Shown piece by piece: positions 8,368 through 16,664 of a stretch of 64,000 nucleotides of DNA. Source of the stretch: Streptomyces sp. WM6386. GTDB taxonomy: Bacteria > Actinomycetota > Actinomycetes > Streptomycetales > Streptomycetaceae. The notes under the pieces were generated by a model. That model worked only from the letters and a program-made list of their open reading frames with translations, was not told the DNA's origin and did not search any database. Position 1 is the stretch's first letter, and every line of letters starts with the position of its first letter. Both the position numbers and the translations under genes were made by a program. Where the stretch lies: NCBI RefSeq assembly GCF_000972385.1, contig NZ_JXTE01000051.1, positions 1 to 64,000 of the forward strand, written 5' to 3'.

Positions 8368-9141
8368 GTGAGCGCGACGTTGACGCTCGCCGAAGCCGTG
8401 GGCCACAACGAGACCGTGTTCAGCGGCGCCCTGCTCCTCGCGCTGCCGATCGCCGTGCTCGGCGGACTCGTCTCCTTCTTCTCCCCGTGCGTGCTGCCGC
8501 TGGTCCCCGGCTATCTGTCGTACGTCACCGGCGTCAGCGGCACCGATCTGGCCGAGGCCCGGCGCGGGCGGATGGCCGCCGGGGCCTCCCTCTTCGTGCT
8601 CGGCTTCACCGTCGTGTTCGTCTCCGGCGGGGCGCTGTTCGGGTACTTCGGGCAGACCCTCCAGGAGGAGCGGGACACCCTGTCCAAGGTGCTCGGTGTC
8701 CTCATGATCCTCATGGGTGTCTTCTTCATGGGCATGATGCCCTGGCTCACCCAGCGGGAGTTCCGCTTCCACACCAGGCCCGCCACCGGACTCGCCGGCG
8801 CCCCCCTGCTGGGCGCCCTGTTCGGCATCGGCTGGACGCCCTGCATCGGTCCGACGCTGTCCTCGGTGCAGACGCTCGCCATGCAGGACGGCAGCGCGGT
8901 ACGCGGCGCCGTACTCACCGTCGCCTACTGCCTCGGCCTCGGTGTCCCCTTCGTGCTGGCTGCCGTAGCCTTCCGCAAGGCGCTCGGCGCCTTCGCCTGG
9001 GTCAAGCGCCACTACGTCTGGGTGATGCGCATCGGCGGCACGATGATGATCGCGACCGGTGTGCTGCTGCTGACCGGGGCGTGGGACAGCATCGTGCAGG
9101 AGATGCAGGGCTGGTCCAACGGCTTCACTGTGGGGATCTGA
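8368..9141 (+). CDS. ccdA: cytochrome c biogenesis protein CcdA (DsbD transmembrane family)
   Basis: A 257-residue polytopic membrane protein that passes electrons from cytoplasmic thioredoxin to the extracytoplasmic ResA-like reductase. It has six predicted helices, with the two redox cysteines in the pseudo-symmetric motifs SFFSPCVLPLVPGYLS (helix 1) and GIGWTPCIGPTLSS (helix 4). The start is the GTG at 8368, one base after the stop of the thioredoxin gene, so coupling is tight. The resB start follows after three bases. The length and cysteine pattern are those of actinobacterial CcdA. Confidence 0.95.
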   Translation: MSATLTLAEAVGHNETVFSGALLLALPIAVLGGLVSFFSPCVLPLVPGYLSYVTGVSGTDLAEARRGRMAAGASLFVLGFTVVFVSGGALFGYFGQTLQEERDTLSKVLGVLMILMGVFFMGMMPWLTQREFRFHTRPATGLAGAPLLGALFGIGWTPCIGPTLSSVQTLAMQDGSAVRGAVLTVAYCLGLGVPFVLAAVAFRKALGAFAWVKRHYVWVMRIGGTMMIATGVLLLTGAWDSIVQEMQGWSNGFTVGI

Positions 9142-9144
9142 TCG

Positions 9145-10869
9145 ATGAGCAAGACGACAACCAACGCGCCCACCGACCCCACCCCCGCCACCGGCGACGA
9201 GGACCTCGGCGCCGCCGGCTCCCAGCTCTCCACCGCCCCCGAGGACACTCTGAGCGTGCCCGCCCTGGGCGTCATCGGTTGGGCCCGCTGGTGCTGGCGG
9301 CAGCTCACCTCCATGCGGGTCGCGCTGCTCCTGCTCCTGCTGCTGTCGCTGGGCGCGATCCCCGGCTCGCTGATCCCGCAGACCGGCACCGACGAGACGA
9401 AGGTCGCCGACTTCCGTAACGCCAACCCCACCCTCGGGGACGTCTACGACAAGCTCGGTCTCTTCCACGTCTACAGCTCGGTGTGGTTCTCCTCGATCTA
9501 CATCCTGCTGTTCGTCTCCCTCATCGGCTGCATCGTGCCCCGCACCTGGCAGTTCGTCGGCCAGCTGCGCGGCCGCCCGCCGGGCGCCCCGAAGCGGCTG
9601 ACCCGGCTGCCCGCCTACACCACCTGGCGCACCGAGGCCGAGCCCGAGCAGGTCCGCGAGGCCGCGCTCGCCCTGCTGAAGAAGCGCCGCTTCCGCGCCC
9701 ACCTCGCCGGTGACAACGTCGCCGCCGAGAAGGGCTATCTGCGTGAGGTCGGCAACCTCGCCTTCCACATCGCGCTCATCGTGATGCTGATCGCCTTCGC
9801 CTGGGGCCAGCTGTTCAAGATGGAGGGCAACAAGCTGGTCGTCGAGGGCGACGGGTTCTCCAACACCCTCACGCAGTACGACGACTTCAAGTCCGGCACC
9901 CTCTTCACCCAGGACGAGCTGGACCCGTTCAGCTTCACCCTCAACGACTTCCAGGGCAGCTACGAGAAGACCGGCCCCAACCGGGGCACCGCGCGCACCT
10001 TCCAGGCCGACGTCAGCTACAGCGTGGGCGCCTACGGCAAGGACGAGCGGACGGTCATCAAGGTCAACAAGCCCATGGAGATCGGCGACTCCAAGGTCTA
10101 CCTCACCGCCCACGGCTACGCCCCCGTCATCACGGTCCGCGACGGCAAGGGCAAGGTCGTCTACCGCGACGCCGTACCGCTGCTGCCGCTCGACAACAAC
10201 ATCACCTCCTCGGGTGTCATCAAGGTCATGGACGGCTACCGCAACACCAAGGGTGTGCGGGAGCAGCTGGGCTTCGAGGCCTTCTTCCTGCCGACGTACA
10301 CGGTCGGCAGCGAGACGGCCTCCACCTTCCCCGCGCTGAACAACCCGGTGCTGAACCTCGCGGGCTACTACGGCGACCTCGGGGTCGACGCGGGTATCCC
10401 GCAGAGCGTCTACCAGCTCGACAAGTCCCATCTGAAGGAGTTCAAGGACGCCAAGGGCAAGCAGCAGCGGGAGAACCTCAAGCCGGGCGAGACCATGAAG
10501 CTCCCGAACGGCGCCGGTTCGATCACCTACGACTCCACGGCGGAGTGGGCCAACTTCCAGGTCACCCGCCAGCCCGCCAGCGACTGGGCACTGACCGGCT
10601 CGATCGTCGCGATCTTCGGCCTCGCCGGCTCTCTGTTCATCTCCCGCCGCCGGGTGTGGGTGCGGGCGGTCAAGGGCGCCGACGGTGTGACGGTCGTCGA
10701 GATGGCCGGCCTGGGCCGCAGCGAGTCCGCGAAGGTGCCGGAAGAGCTGGGTGACCTCGCGGGGATTCTTTACGACCAGGCGCCGGGGGTATCCGGCGAG
10801 ACGGAGGCGGAGCCGGATGGTGTGTCCGACTCCGACGCGGCGTCTGTTGCCGAGGGGGCCGAGAATTGA
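9145..10869 (+). CDS. resB: cytochrome c biogenesis protein ResB (Ccs1)
   Basis: A 574-residue System II haem-lyase subunit. It has three N-terminal helices (MRVALLLLLLLSLGAIPGSL, SIYILLFVSLIGCIVP and LAFHIALIVMLIAFAWGQLF), a large extracytoplasmic domain, and a last helix near residue 490 (WALTGSIVAIFGLAGSLFISRR). The conserved phrase GNLAFHIALIVMLIAFAWG, with its His, marks the haem-handling helix. The acidic C-terminal tail (SGETEAEPDGVSDSD) is variable. Together with the downstream CcsB it forms the synthetase that attaches haem to CxxCH apocytochromes. It follows ccdA after three bases; the 187 bases downstream hold no gene. Confidence 0.94.
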   Translation: MSKTTTNAPTDPTPATGDEDLGAAGSQLSTAPEDTLSVPALGVIGWARWCWRQLTSMRVALLLLLLLSLGAIPGSLIPQTGTDETKVADFRNANPTLGDVYDKLGLFHVYSSVWFSSIYILLFVSLIGCIVPRTWQFVGQLRGRPPGAPKRLTRLPAYTTWRTEAEPEQVREAALALLKKRRFRAHLAGDNVAAEKGYLREVGNLAFHIALIVMLIAFAWGQLFKMEGNKLVVEGDGFSNTLTQYDDFKSGTLFTQDELDPFSFTLNDFQGSYEKTGPNRGTARTFQADVSYSVGAYGKDERTVIKVNKPMEIGDSKVYLTAHGYAPVITVRDGKGKVVYRDAVPLLPLDNNITSSGVIKVMDGYRNTKGVREQLGFEAFFLPTYTVGSETASTFPALNNPVLNLAGYYGDLGVDAGIPQSVYQLDKSHLKEFKDAKGKQQRENLKPGETMKLPNGAGSITYDSTAEWANFQVTRQPASDWALTGSIVAIFGLAGSLFISRRRVWVRAVKGADGVTVVEMAGLGRSESAKVPEELGDLAGILYDQAPGVSGETEAEPDGVSDSDAASVAEGAEN

Positions 10870-11056
10870 ATCCTCTCCCGCGCGGAACTAGGGAGATTCC
10901 TGGCTCACGCCGCCTGGCGGACCAGCGGCCCTCCAGGCCTTCCACGATCAACTCCAGCCGGGTTGAAACCAGCCCGGTATCACGACTGCCAGCTTCTCCG
11001 AAGACCACATCACCCGACGGCAAGTCGCCGGGATATTCACCCGAAGGAGTGCTGAG

Positions 11057-12157
11057 GTGACTCTCGCCGCCACAACCGAGTTGGCCGCCGCCACCAACGA
11101 ACACCTCGCGAATCTCAGCAACACGCTGATCTACTCCGCGATGGCCGTCTACACCCTGGCCTTCTTCGCCTACATCACCGAATGGATCTTCGGTAGCCGC
11201 AGCAAGATCGGCCGTACCGCCGCCGCGCTCACCGAGGGGGCGGACGGCAAGGCGAAGGCGCCGGCCGTGACGGTGAAGAAGGGCGGCTCCACCGCCGTAC
11301 TGGAACGGCCGAAGGTCGTGGTGCGGGCCGCGGCCGGTCAGCGGGATGTGCCGGACGGTCCCGGGGCGCACGGTGGGGACGAGCAGGGGGACCTTTACGG
11401 GCGTATCGCCGTGTCCCTCACCGTGCTCGCCTTTCTCATCGAGCTCGCCGGGGTCATCGCCCGCGCGGCCTCGGTGGAGCGGGCGCCGTGGGGCAACATG
11501 TACGAGTTCAACATCACCTTCTCCACGGTGGCCGTCGGCGTGTACCTCACGCTGCTGGCGCTGAGGAAGAACGTGCGCTGGATGGGCCTGTTCCTGATCA
11601 CCACGGTCCTCCTCGATCTCGGCATCGCCGTCACTGTCTTGTACACCGCCAGCGACCAGTTGGTTCCCGCCCTCCACTCGTACTGGCTGTACATCCACGT
11701 CTCCACGGCGATCCTGTGCGGCGCGGTCTTCTACGTGGGCGCGGTCAGCACGATCCTCTACCTGTTCAAGGACTCGTACGAGAACAAGCTCGCCGGCGGC
11801 GGCAAGCCCGGCAGCTTCGCCACCTCCTTCCTGGAGCGGCTGCCCGCCTCGGCGTCCCTCGACAAGTTCTCCTACCGCGTGAACGCGGCCGTCTTCCCGC
11901 TGTGGACGTTCACGATCATCGCGGGCGCGATCTGGGCGGGCGACGCGTGGGGCCGCTACTGGGGCTGGGACCCCAAGGAGACCTGGGCGTTCATCACCTG
12001 GGTCGCCTACGCCTGCTACCTGCACGCCCGGGCCACGGCCGGCTGGAAGGGCCGCAAGGCCGCGTACCTCGCTCTTCTGGCGTTCGGCTGCTGGCTGTTC
12101 AACTACTACGGCGTCAACATCTTCGTCTCCGGCAAGCACTCCTACGCGGGCGTGTAG
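11057..12157 (+). CDS. ccsB: cytochrome c synthetase subunit CcsB (ResC/CcsA)
   Basis: A 366-residue multi-spanning haem-handling protein. The diagnostic tryptophan-rich WWD element is present as WGRYWGWDPKETWAFITW. Flanking histidines that could ligate haem appear at LVPALHSYWLYIHVSTAI and ACYLHARATAGW. The start is GTG 11057 with GAAGGAGTGCTGAG upstream. A hydrophilic insert of about 60 residues (GADGKAKAPAVTVKKGG...) separates helix 1 from the rest, as in other Actinobacteria. It probably belongs to the operon of the three genes before it despite the 187-base gap, because a strong terminator appears only after this gene. Confidence 0.95.
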   Translation: MTLAATTELAAATNEHLANLSNTLIYSAMAVYTLAFFAYITEWIFGSRSKIGRTAAALTEGADGKAKAPAVTVKKGGSTAVLERPKVVVRAAAGQRDVPDGPGAHGGDEQGDLYGRIAVSLTVLAFLIELAGVIARAASVERAPWGNMYEFNITFSTVAVGVYLTLLALRKNVRWMGLFLITTVLLDLGIAVTVLYTASDQLVPALHSYWLYIHVSTAILCGAVFYVGAVSTILYLFKDSYENKLAGGGKPGSFATSFLERLPASASLDKFSYRVNAAVFPLWTFTIIAGAIWAGDAWGRYWGWDPKETWAFITWVAYACYLHARATAGWKGRKAAYLALLAFGCWLFNYYGVNIFVSGKHSYAGV

Positions 12158-12182
12158 GCGCAGGGCGTAACCGCCTTACGGT

Positions 12183-12225
12183 GAAGGCCGGTTCCATGTG
12201 ACCTGAGTCACGGGAACCGGCCTTC
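12183..12225 (+). terminator. strong hairpin terminator after the cytochrome c operon
   Basis: A perfect 13-bp stem (GAAGGCCGGTTCC at 12183-12195 with GGAACCGGCCTTC at 12213-12225) carries a second inner stem GTGAC-CTGA-GTCAC. It lies 26 bases after the ccsB stop. There is no long T-run, as is usual for Streptomyces. Confidence 0.85.
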
Positions 12226-12379
12226 GTTATGCGGACAGGTGGAGGGGCGTGGATACGAATCTGCGGAAACGGATTCGCTCGTGGCCATCACCGCGGTCCT
12301 GGAGCGCGCCATCGTCGACAAGAAGGACCAGCGCCCCTGACCACGTGCGGAACCTCGCCCCACGGCCCACGCTGGTGTC

Positions 12380-12790
12380 ATGAGCGGTTCCATCGAGCAG
12401 GGCGCCAGCCAGACCCATGGGAACACGCACATCCTGCACTTTCTGGTGCGGCTGCCGAGGCCCATGGAGATGGTCTGGCCCGCGCTGGCCACGGCGGGCG
12501 GGCTCGCGGGCTGGTGGACGGAAGCCGAGGTGCTCGAACCCCGGCTCGGCGGCGCTGTCGCGCTGCGCGGGCTGGGGGCCGGGCAGGTCACCGCCTGGGA
12601 CGTGGAGCGGGTCGCCGAGTACACGGTGGAGGGCGGTGGCCGGATCAGGTTCCATCTGGAGCGCGACGGTGACGACGGCTCGGTCCTCCGCCTCACCCAC
12701 GAGTTCCGGGGTGAGGCGGAGGCCGAGCCGCGCCGGCGGGCCCGCTGCGAGCGGCTGGTCGAGAAGCTCGCGGGTCAGTCGACCGGTTAG
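12380..12790 (+). CDS. SRPBCC (START/Bet v1-like) family protein
   Basis: A 136-residue protein with the helix-grip fold of the AHSA1/SRPBCC superfamily. It has a first strand (ILHFLVRLPRPMEMVWPAL), the loop AGGLAGWWTEAEVLEPRLGG typical of these proteins, strands RIRFHLERDGDDGSVLRLTHEF and a C-terminal helix ending RARCERLVEKLAGQ. Such proteins bind small hydrophobic molecules or lipids; no ligand can be named. It is convergent with the dioxygenase gene, and the two stop codons overlap by four bases (TTAG). Confidence 0.8.
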   Translation: MSGSIEQGASQTHGNTHILHFLVRLPRPMEMVWPALATAGGLAGWWTEAEVLEPRLGGAVALRGLGAGQVTAWDVERVAEYTVEGGGRIRFHLERDGDDGSVLRLTHEFRGEAEAEPRRRARCERLVEKLAGQSTG

Positions 12791-13755
12791 CCGACCGTGA
12801 TCGAGTCCAGCTTCTCCCGCAGATACACATGCGAGTCGACCGGCTCGTACGCCACCCGCCCCACCGGAGCCGGTACCGACTCCACCACCGTGCCCGGGGT
12901 GCACTCACCGAAGTAGACGAGGGACATGAGCTCCTCGGCGGGCGCGTCCGCCGGCGGCGGCAGCACCCGGTGCCGTCCCGAGCGCCAGCGGTCGCCGGTC
13001 CAACGGGCCATCAGGTCACCGATGTTGATGGTGAAGGCGTCCGGGTCGAAGGGCGCGTCCTCCCAGCCGCCCTCGTCCGTCCAGACCTGGAGCCCGCCCT
13101 TGCCCGCCTGCCGGTCGAGGATCGTCACCGTGCCGAAGTCGGTGTGCGGGCCGATGCGGAACTGACCGGGCTGGGGTTCGCCGATGACCTCGGTCCCGGG
13201 GTACCAGTTGATGTTGAAGCCGTAGGTGGGGTGATCCATGTGCCGGGAGAAGAAGTCGTGTTCGAGCCCGAGGGCCACACCGAGCAGGTCGAGGAGCCGG
13301 TTCTCCAGTTCACCCATCCGTGCCAGGTACTCCGCGCACAGGGTCTGTAGTTCCGGCACCTCCGCCGGCCAGACGTTGGGCGCGTACCACTCCGCGTTGA
13401 TCTCCGGGTCCTCGAAGGGCTCGTGCGTCGCGAAGGTCAGCGACTCCTTCAGGTCCGGCGGGGTCTCGGTGCCTTCCGAGTAGCCGTTGGCCTCGGCGCC
13501 GGGGCCGAGCCAGCCGCGGCCGCCGACCTTCGCGGTGTAGGGCTCCTTGACGTCGACGGGCATCCGGAAGAAGGCACGGGCGGCCTCGCGGATCGCCGCG
13601 CGCAGCTCCGGGTCCACACCATGCCCGGTGACCAGCAGGAACCCGGCGGTCTGGAGGGCCTCGTCGACGGTACGGGCGATGGCGGCGCGGGTGTCCGTGT
13701 CACCGTCCACCCAGGGCCTCAGGTCGATCGTGGGGATGCGCGGCTGGTCAGTCAC
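12787..13755 (-). CDS. isopenicillin N synthase-like Fe(II) dioxygenase
   Basis: A 322-residue double-stranded beta-helix oxygenase with the N-terminal DIOX_N region (IPTIDLRPWV...GFLLVTGHGV). The iron facial triad is clear: RIGPHTDFG gives His204 and Asp206, and RSGRHRVLPP gives His262. The RxS motif that normally holds 2-oxoglutarate is ELMS, with Leu in place of Arg, so the co-substrate is uncertain. The start chosen is GTG 13755 with GAGGA five bases upstream, overlapping the end of the deaminase gene by eight bases; ATG 13767 is the alternative. The operon with a yeast-type cytosine deaminase suggests a role on pyrimidines, as for fungal thymine 7-hydroxylase, but this is inference. Confidence 0.85.
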   Translation of the reverse strand: MTDQPRIPTIDLRPWVDGDTDTRAAIARTVDEALQTAGFLLVTGHGVDPELRAAIREAARAFFRMPVDVKEPYTAKVGGRGWLGPGAEANGYSEGTETPPDLKESLTFATHEPFEDPEINAEWYAPNVWPAEVPELQTLCAEYLARMGELENRLLDLLGVALGLEHDFFSRHMDHPTYGFNINWYPGTEVIGEPQPGQFRIGPHTDFGTVTILDRQAGKGGLQVWTDEGGWEDAPFDPDAFTINIGDLMARWTGDRWRSGRHRVLPPPADAPAEELMSLVYFGECTPGTVVESVPAPVGRVAYEPVDSHVYLREKLDSITVG

Positions 13756-14197
13756 CAATGTCCTCATTCCAGAGAGCCGGGTTGTTCTTGATGAAGTCGC
13801 GCATCAGCTCGACGCACTCGGGGTCGTCCAGGAGGACGATCTCCACGCCGTGTTCGGCGAGCCAGTCGTGGCCGCCGTGGAAGGTGGTCGCCTCGCCGAT
13901 CACCACCCGGGAGATGGCGAACTGCCGGACGAGGCCGGAGCAGAACCAGCAGGGCGAGAGGGTCGTCACCATCGTCGTACCGCGATACGACCGCTGCCGC
14001 CCCGCCGCGCGGAACGCCGCCGTCTCCGCGTGCATGGACGGGTCGTCGTCCTGGACGCGCCGGTTGTGGCCGCGGCCCAGCAGGGTGCCGTCGGCTGCGT
14101 AGAGCGCGGCGCCGATCGGGATGCCGCCCGCGGCGAGACCGGCGCGGGCCTCCGCGACGGCGGTGGCGAGCTGGGTGTGCGGGTCCGTGGGGTCCAT
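13748..14197 (-). CDS. yeast-type cytosine deaminase (CMP/dCMP deaminase fold)
   Basis: A 149-residue zinc deaminase predicted to convert cytosine to uracil. Zinc ligands and catalytic Glu are MHAETA (His56, Glu58) and SPCWFC (Cys83, Cys86). Beyond the common fold it matches, from memory, the eukaryotic FCY1 enzyme in the parts that bind the base: GGIPIGAAL, GRGHNRRVQ (the substrate Asn), TTLSPC, RVVIGEATTF, VVLLDD-type strand VEIVLLDDPECVELM and the end WNEDIGD (the Asp that caps the pocket). Start ATG 14197 is preceded by GGAGAGTGAAGGC. It heads a two-gene operon with the dioxygenase and is divergent from a PucR regulator. The E. coli CodA amidohydrolase is unrelated. Confidence 0.9.
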   Translation of the reverse strand: MDPTDPHTQLATAVAEARAGLAAGGIPIGAALYAADGTLLGRGHNRRVQDDDPSMHAETAAFRAAGRQRSYRGTTMVTTLSPCWFCSGLVRQFAISRVVIGEATTFHGGHDWLAEHGVEIVLLDDPECVELMRDFIKNNPALWNEDIGD

Positions 14198-14309
14198 GCC
14201 TTCACTCTCCTGTGGCCGAAACACGAGGGCAACGTGCGGAAAGTACTCTCCCCGCAGCCCGCAGCCGGACGTTCTGTCAGCGGGACTGTCAGCGGCCTGG
14301 AGGTTCCCC

Positions 14310-15623
14310 GTGCCCGCCCTCACCCTCCGCGAAGTCCTCACCCTCGACCCCGTCCGCGCCGCCGAGCCCGAGCTGCTGGCCGGGGAGGGCGCCCTGGACC
14401 GTCCTGTCCGCTGGGTGCACTCCAGTGAGGTCTACGAGGGCGCCAACTTCCTCGACGGCGGCGAACTGCTGCTGACCAACGGTTTCGGGCTGAGCGAGCC
14501 GGACGAGGAGGTCCGTCGCCGGTACGTCCGGGAGCTGGCCGCGCGCGGTGCGGCCGGGCTCGCGGTGGAGGTGGGCAGGTCGCTGCCCGCCATGCCGGCC
14601 GAGGTGGTGGACGAGGCCCGCCGCCTGGAGCTGCCGCTGCTGGCCATGCACCGCGTCGTGCCGTTCGTACGGATCACGGAGGCCGCCAATCGGGCGATCG
14701 TGGCACGGGGGCTGTCCGGGCGGTCGGTCGTACGGCCCTGGGGCGACGACCACACGGCGGCCCTGCTGGCCGACCTCGCCGACCGGGCGGCACTGAACCA
14801 GCCCGAGGTGGAGGCGCGGGCGGCGCTCGCGGGGTTCCATCCGGGGCCGGGGGCGCGACTGATCGGGGTGTCGGTGCACGGGACCCGGGAGACGGGGGTG
14901 GTGGACCGGGCGGTACGGGTGCTGGGCGGGGCGAGTGTCCTGCGGGCGGCGTTTCCGGGGGACGTGCTGGCGCTGCTGGCGTTGCCCGGGACCCGGTCCG
15001 GCGACCCCGTGCGAGGGGTCCAGGACGCGTTCCGCTCCGCTGCGGAACCCGGGCTGACCGTGGCCGTCGGGCATGCCGTTGCCGTCGGGAGCGGCTGGCT
15101 GCGGTGGAGCGACACGTTGCGGGCGGCCCGTACGACCTTGGAGCTGGCGCTGACCGTCCCGGCCGCCGAGCCCGGGGCGCCCGAGGGGCCGCTGGTGACG
15201 TCGTCCCGGGCCCTCGCGCTGGAGCGGGAGCTGACCCGGGATGGCGTCGACGCGAACCGTGACCGGCTTGCGCGGCTGGTGCAGCATGCGTTGGGGCCGT
15301 TGCTGGAGTGGGAGGCGGCGCATGCGAGCGATCTGGTGCGGACGCTGGAGGTTCATCTGCGGAACGGTTGCTCGCCGACGCGGACGGCGGCTCTGCTGCA
15401 CATCGGTCGGCAGTCGCTCTACCAGCGGTTGGAGCGGATCGAGTCTCTGTTGGGGCTGGAGATCGGGGATCCGGATCTGTTGGGGGAGCTGTTGGCGGCG
15501 GCTTGTGCGTATCGGGTGGTTCGGGGGCGGTCTGCTGGTGTGACCGAGATGGGTAGTCGTTCGGGCGCGGGGCCGTCGTGGCTGGTCGCGCAGTTCCCCG
15601 CGCCCCTGCGTGGGTTGGCCTAG
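14310..15623 (+). CDS. PucR-family transcriptional regulator
   Basis: A 437-residue regulator. The N-terminal PucR domain begins LTLREVLTLDPVRAAEPELL and contains VRWVHSSEVYEGANFLDGGELLLTNG. A central GGDEF-like segment and the C-terminal PucR helix-turn-helix follow (LEVHLRNGCSPTRTAALLHIGRQSLYQRLERIE). GTG 14310 has an ideal GGAGG eight bases upstream. PucR proteins control purine or other nitrogen-source catabolism in response to metabolites. The divergent arrangement with the cytosine deaminase/dioxygenase operon makes those genes its likely target. The last 16 residues (WLVAQFPAPLRGLA) are encoded by a Streptomyces dispersed repeat and are probably not ancestral. Confidence 0.88.
   Translation: MPALTLREVLTLDPVRAAEPELLAGEGALDRPVRWVHSSEVYEGANFLDGGELLLTNGFGLSEPDEEVRRRYVRELAARGAAGLAVEVGRSLPAMPAEVVDEARRLELPLLAMHRVVPFVRITEAANRAIVARGLSGRSVVRPWGDDHTAALLADLADRAALNQPEVEARAALAGFHPGPGARLIGVSVHGTRETGVVDRAVRVLGGASVLRAAFPGDVLALLALPGTRSGDPVRGVQDAFRSAAEPGLTVAVGHAVAVGSGWLRWSDTLRAARTTLELALTVPAAEPGAPEGPLVTSSRALALERELTRDGVDANRDRLARLVQHALGPLLEWEAAHASDLVRTLEVHLRNGCSPTRTAALLHIGRQSLYQRLERIESLLGLEIGDPDLLGELLAAACAYRVVRGRSAGVTEMGSRSGAGPSWLVAQFPAPLRGLA
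15575..15608 (+). repeat. Streptomyces dispersed repeat, copy 1 (inside pucR 3' end)
   Basis: Shares the core GTCGCGCAGTTCCCCGCG plus flanks (GTCGTGGCTG before it, CCCCTG after it) with copies at 17471 and, reversed, at 43954. I know this sequence as a very frequent intergenic repeat in Streptomyces. Here it forms the 3' end of a coding region. Confidence 0.8.
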
Positions 15624-16531
15624 CGAAGGGTTATGACGCTCGGGCCGTTGAAGGGGGCGTAGGAGGTCACCGTTTGTGGGGTGCGCAGCACCTCGTTCTC
15701 GGCGAACAGCCGTTGCGCCGCCTCGAAGGAGATCTCGTCCGAGACGACCGGGGCCACCCCGTCGTAGAACTTCCGCGACGGCTCCGGGAGCGGAGTACCC
15801 GGTTCGCCCTCGTCCTCTCCCCAGACGTCCCACAGCAGGGTCTCGACCTTGTTGAGGGCGGCGAGGTCGAGGCGGATGCTGCCGGCCACGTACCGCTCGC
15901 CCCAGAACGGTCCCTCCTGGGGGCCGTGGAGGCCGAACGTCCTCTCGTCGGCGCCCTTCTCGCGGATCGCCCGCCATGCCTCGCCCGCGACGAGGAAGCG
16001 GTCGCGGGGGACGTCCATCGGGTCGAAGTTCACCTTCCAGTGGCCGCTGACGAAGGGGTCGGCGAGTTGGGCGTCGGCGAGCAGCCAACCGCGTTCGTCG
16101 TCCCAGTACTCGGTGACGACGTGGTCGCCGTGGAAGCTCGACCCCCAGTAGTCGGCGAAGCCGATCCGGACCCGGGCCGGGATGCCCGCGTGGCGCAGGA
16201 ACGAGCAGTGCAGCAGCGTGAAGTCCCGGCAGGTGCCGACGAAACGGTCGCCGAGTTCGCGTCGCACGGACAGTGGGGCAGCGTTGCGCTCGACGAGGAT
16301 GTTCAGGGTGTCGTCGATGTACCGCGACTCGGCGTCGTTGTGCAGCCGTTCGGTCGGGTGGGTGTGGCCGAAGAGGCCGCCCTCGATGCGGTGGATGAGC
16401 AAGTCCCGGGAGATACGGGCGAGTTCGACCGGGTCGTGCGGCAGATCGGCGTAGACACCGGCGAGTGCACCCGGGTCGGAGTACGTGCTCTGGGCGGCGT
16501 AGAAGGCGAGGGCTTCCTTGGTCTCGGGCAT
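15620..16531 (-). CDS. transglutaminase-like domain protein
   Basis: A 303-residue cytoplasmic protein with a transglutaminase/cysteine-protease-like core. The catalytic triad is visible as FVGTCRDFTLLHCSFLRHAGIPAR (Cys), HVVTEYWDD (His) and GWLLADAQLADPF (Asp). There is no signal peptide. The remainder (residues 190-303) is a helical and strand region that I do not recognise, including FGLHGPQEGPFWGERYVAGS. The enzyme could be a peptidase, an amidase or a transferase; no substrate is suggested. Its stop codon overlaps that of pucR (convergent), and it is divergent from the phosphatidyltransferase gene. Confidence 0.85.
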   Translation of the reverse strand: MPETKEALAFYAAQSTYSDPGALAGVYADLPHDPVELARISRDLLIHRIEGGLFGHTHPTERLHNDAESRYIDDTLNILVERNAAPLSVRRELGDRFVGTCRDFTLLHCSFLRHAGIPARVRIGFADYWGSSFHGDHVVTEYWDDERGWLLADAQLADPFVSGHWKVNFDPMDVPRDRFLVAGEAWRAIREKGADERTFGLHGPQEGPFWGERYVAGSIRLDLAALNKVETLLWDVWGEDEGEPGTPLPEPSRKFYDGVAPVVSDEISFEAAQRLFAENEVLRTPQTVTSYAPFNGPSVITLR

Positions 16532-16664
16532 GGCTCGACGGTGTCAAAATTCGGCACAAAATGTCCAGAGGCCCTGTCGGGAAACTTTCGCAACAGGTCA
16601 AGTAGCCTGTGCCGACCACCGCCGCTCCAGCGGCAGTTGGGCCCCTGCAGAAGGAAGAACGGTC

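Noticed and set aside
8341..10431. A 696-codon reverse frame over ccdA and resB
   Set aside because: Antisense shadow with biased composition; the plus-strand genes have clear families and spacing.
10670..12139. Reverse frame covering the 187-base gap between resB and ccsB
   Set aside because: No domain and no start signal. A phrase resembling a tRNA 3' end (GGATTCAAT) near 10865 has no cloverleaf.
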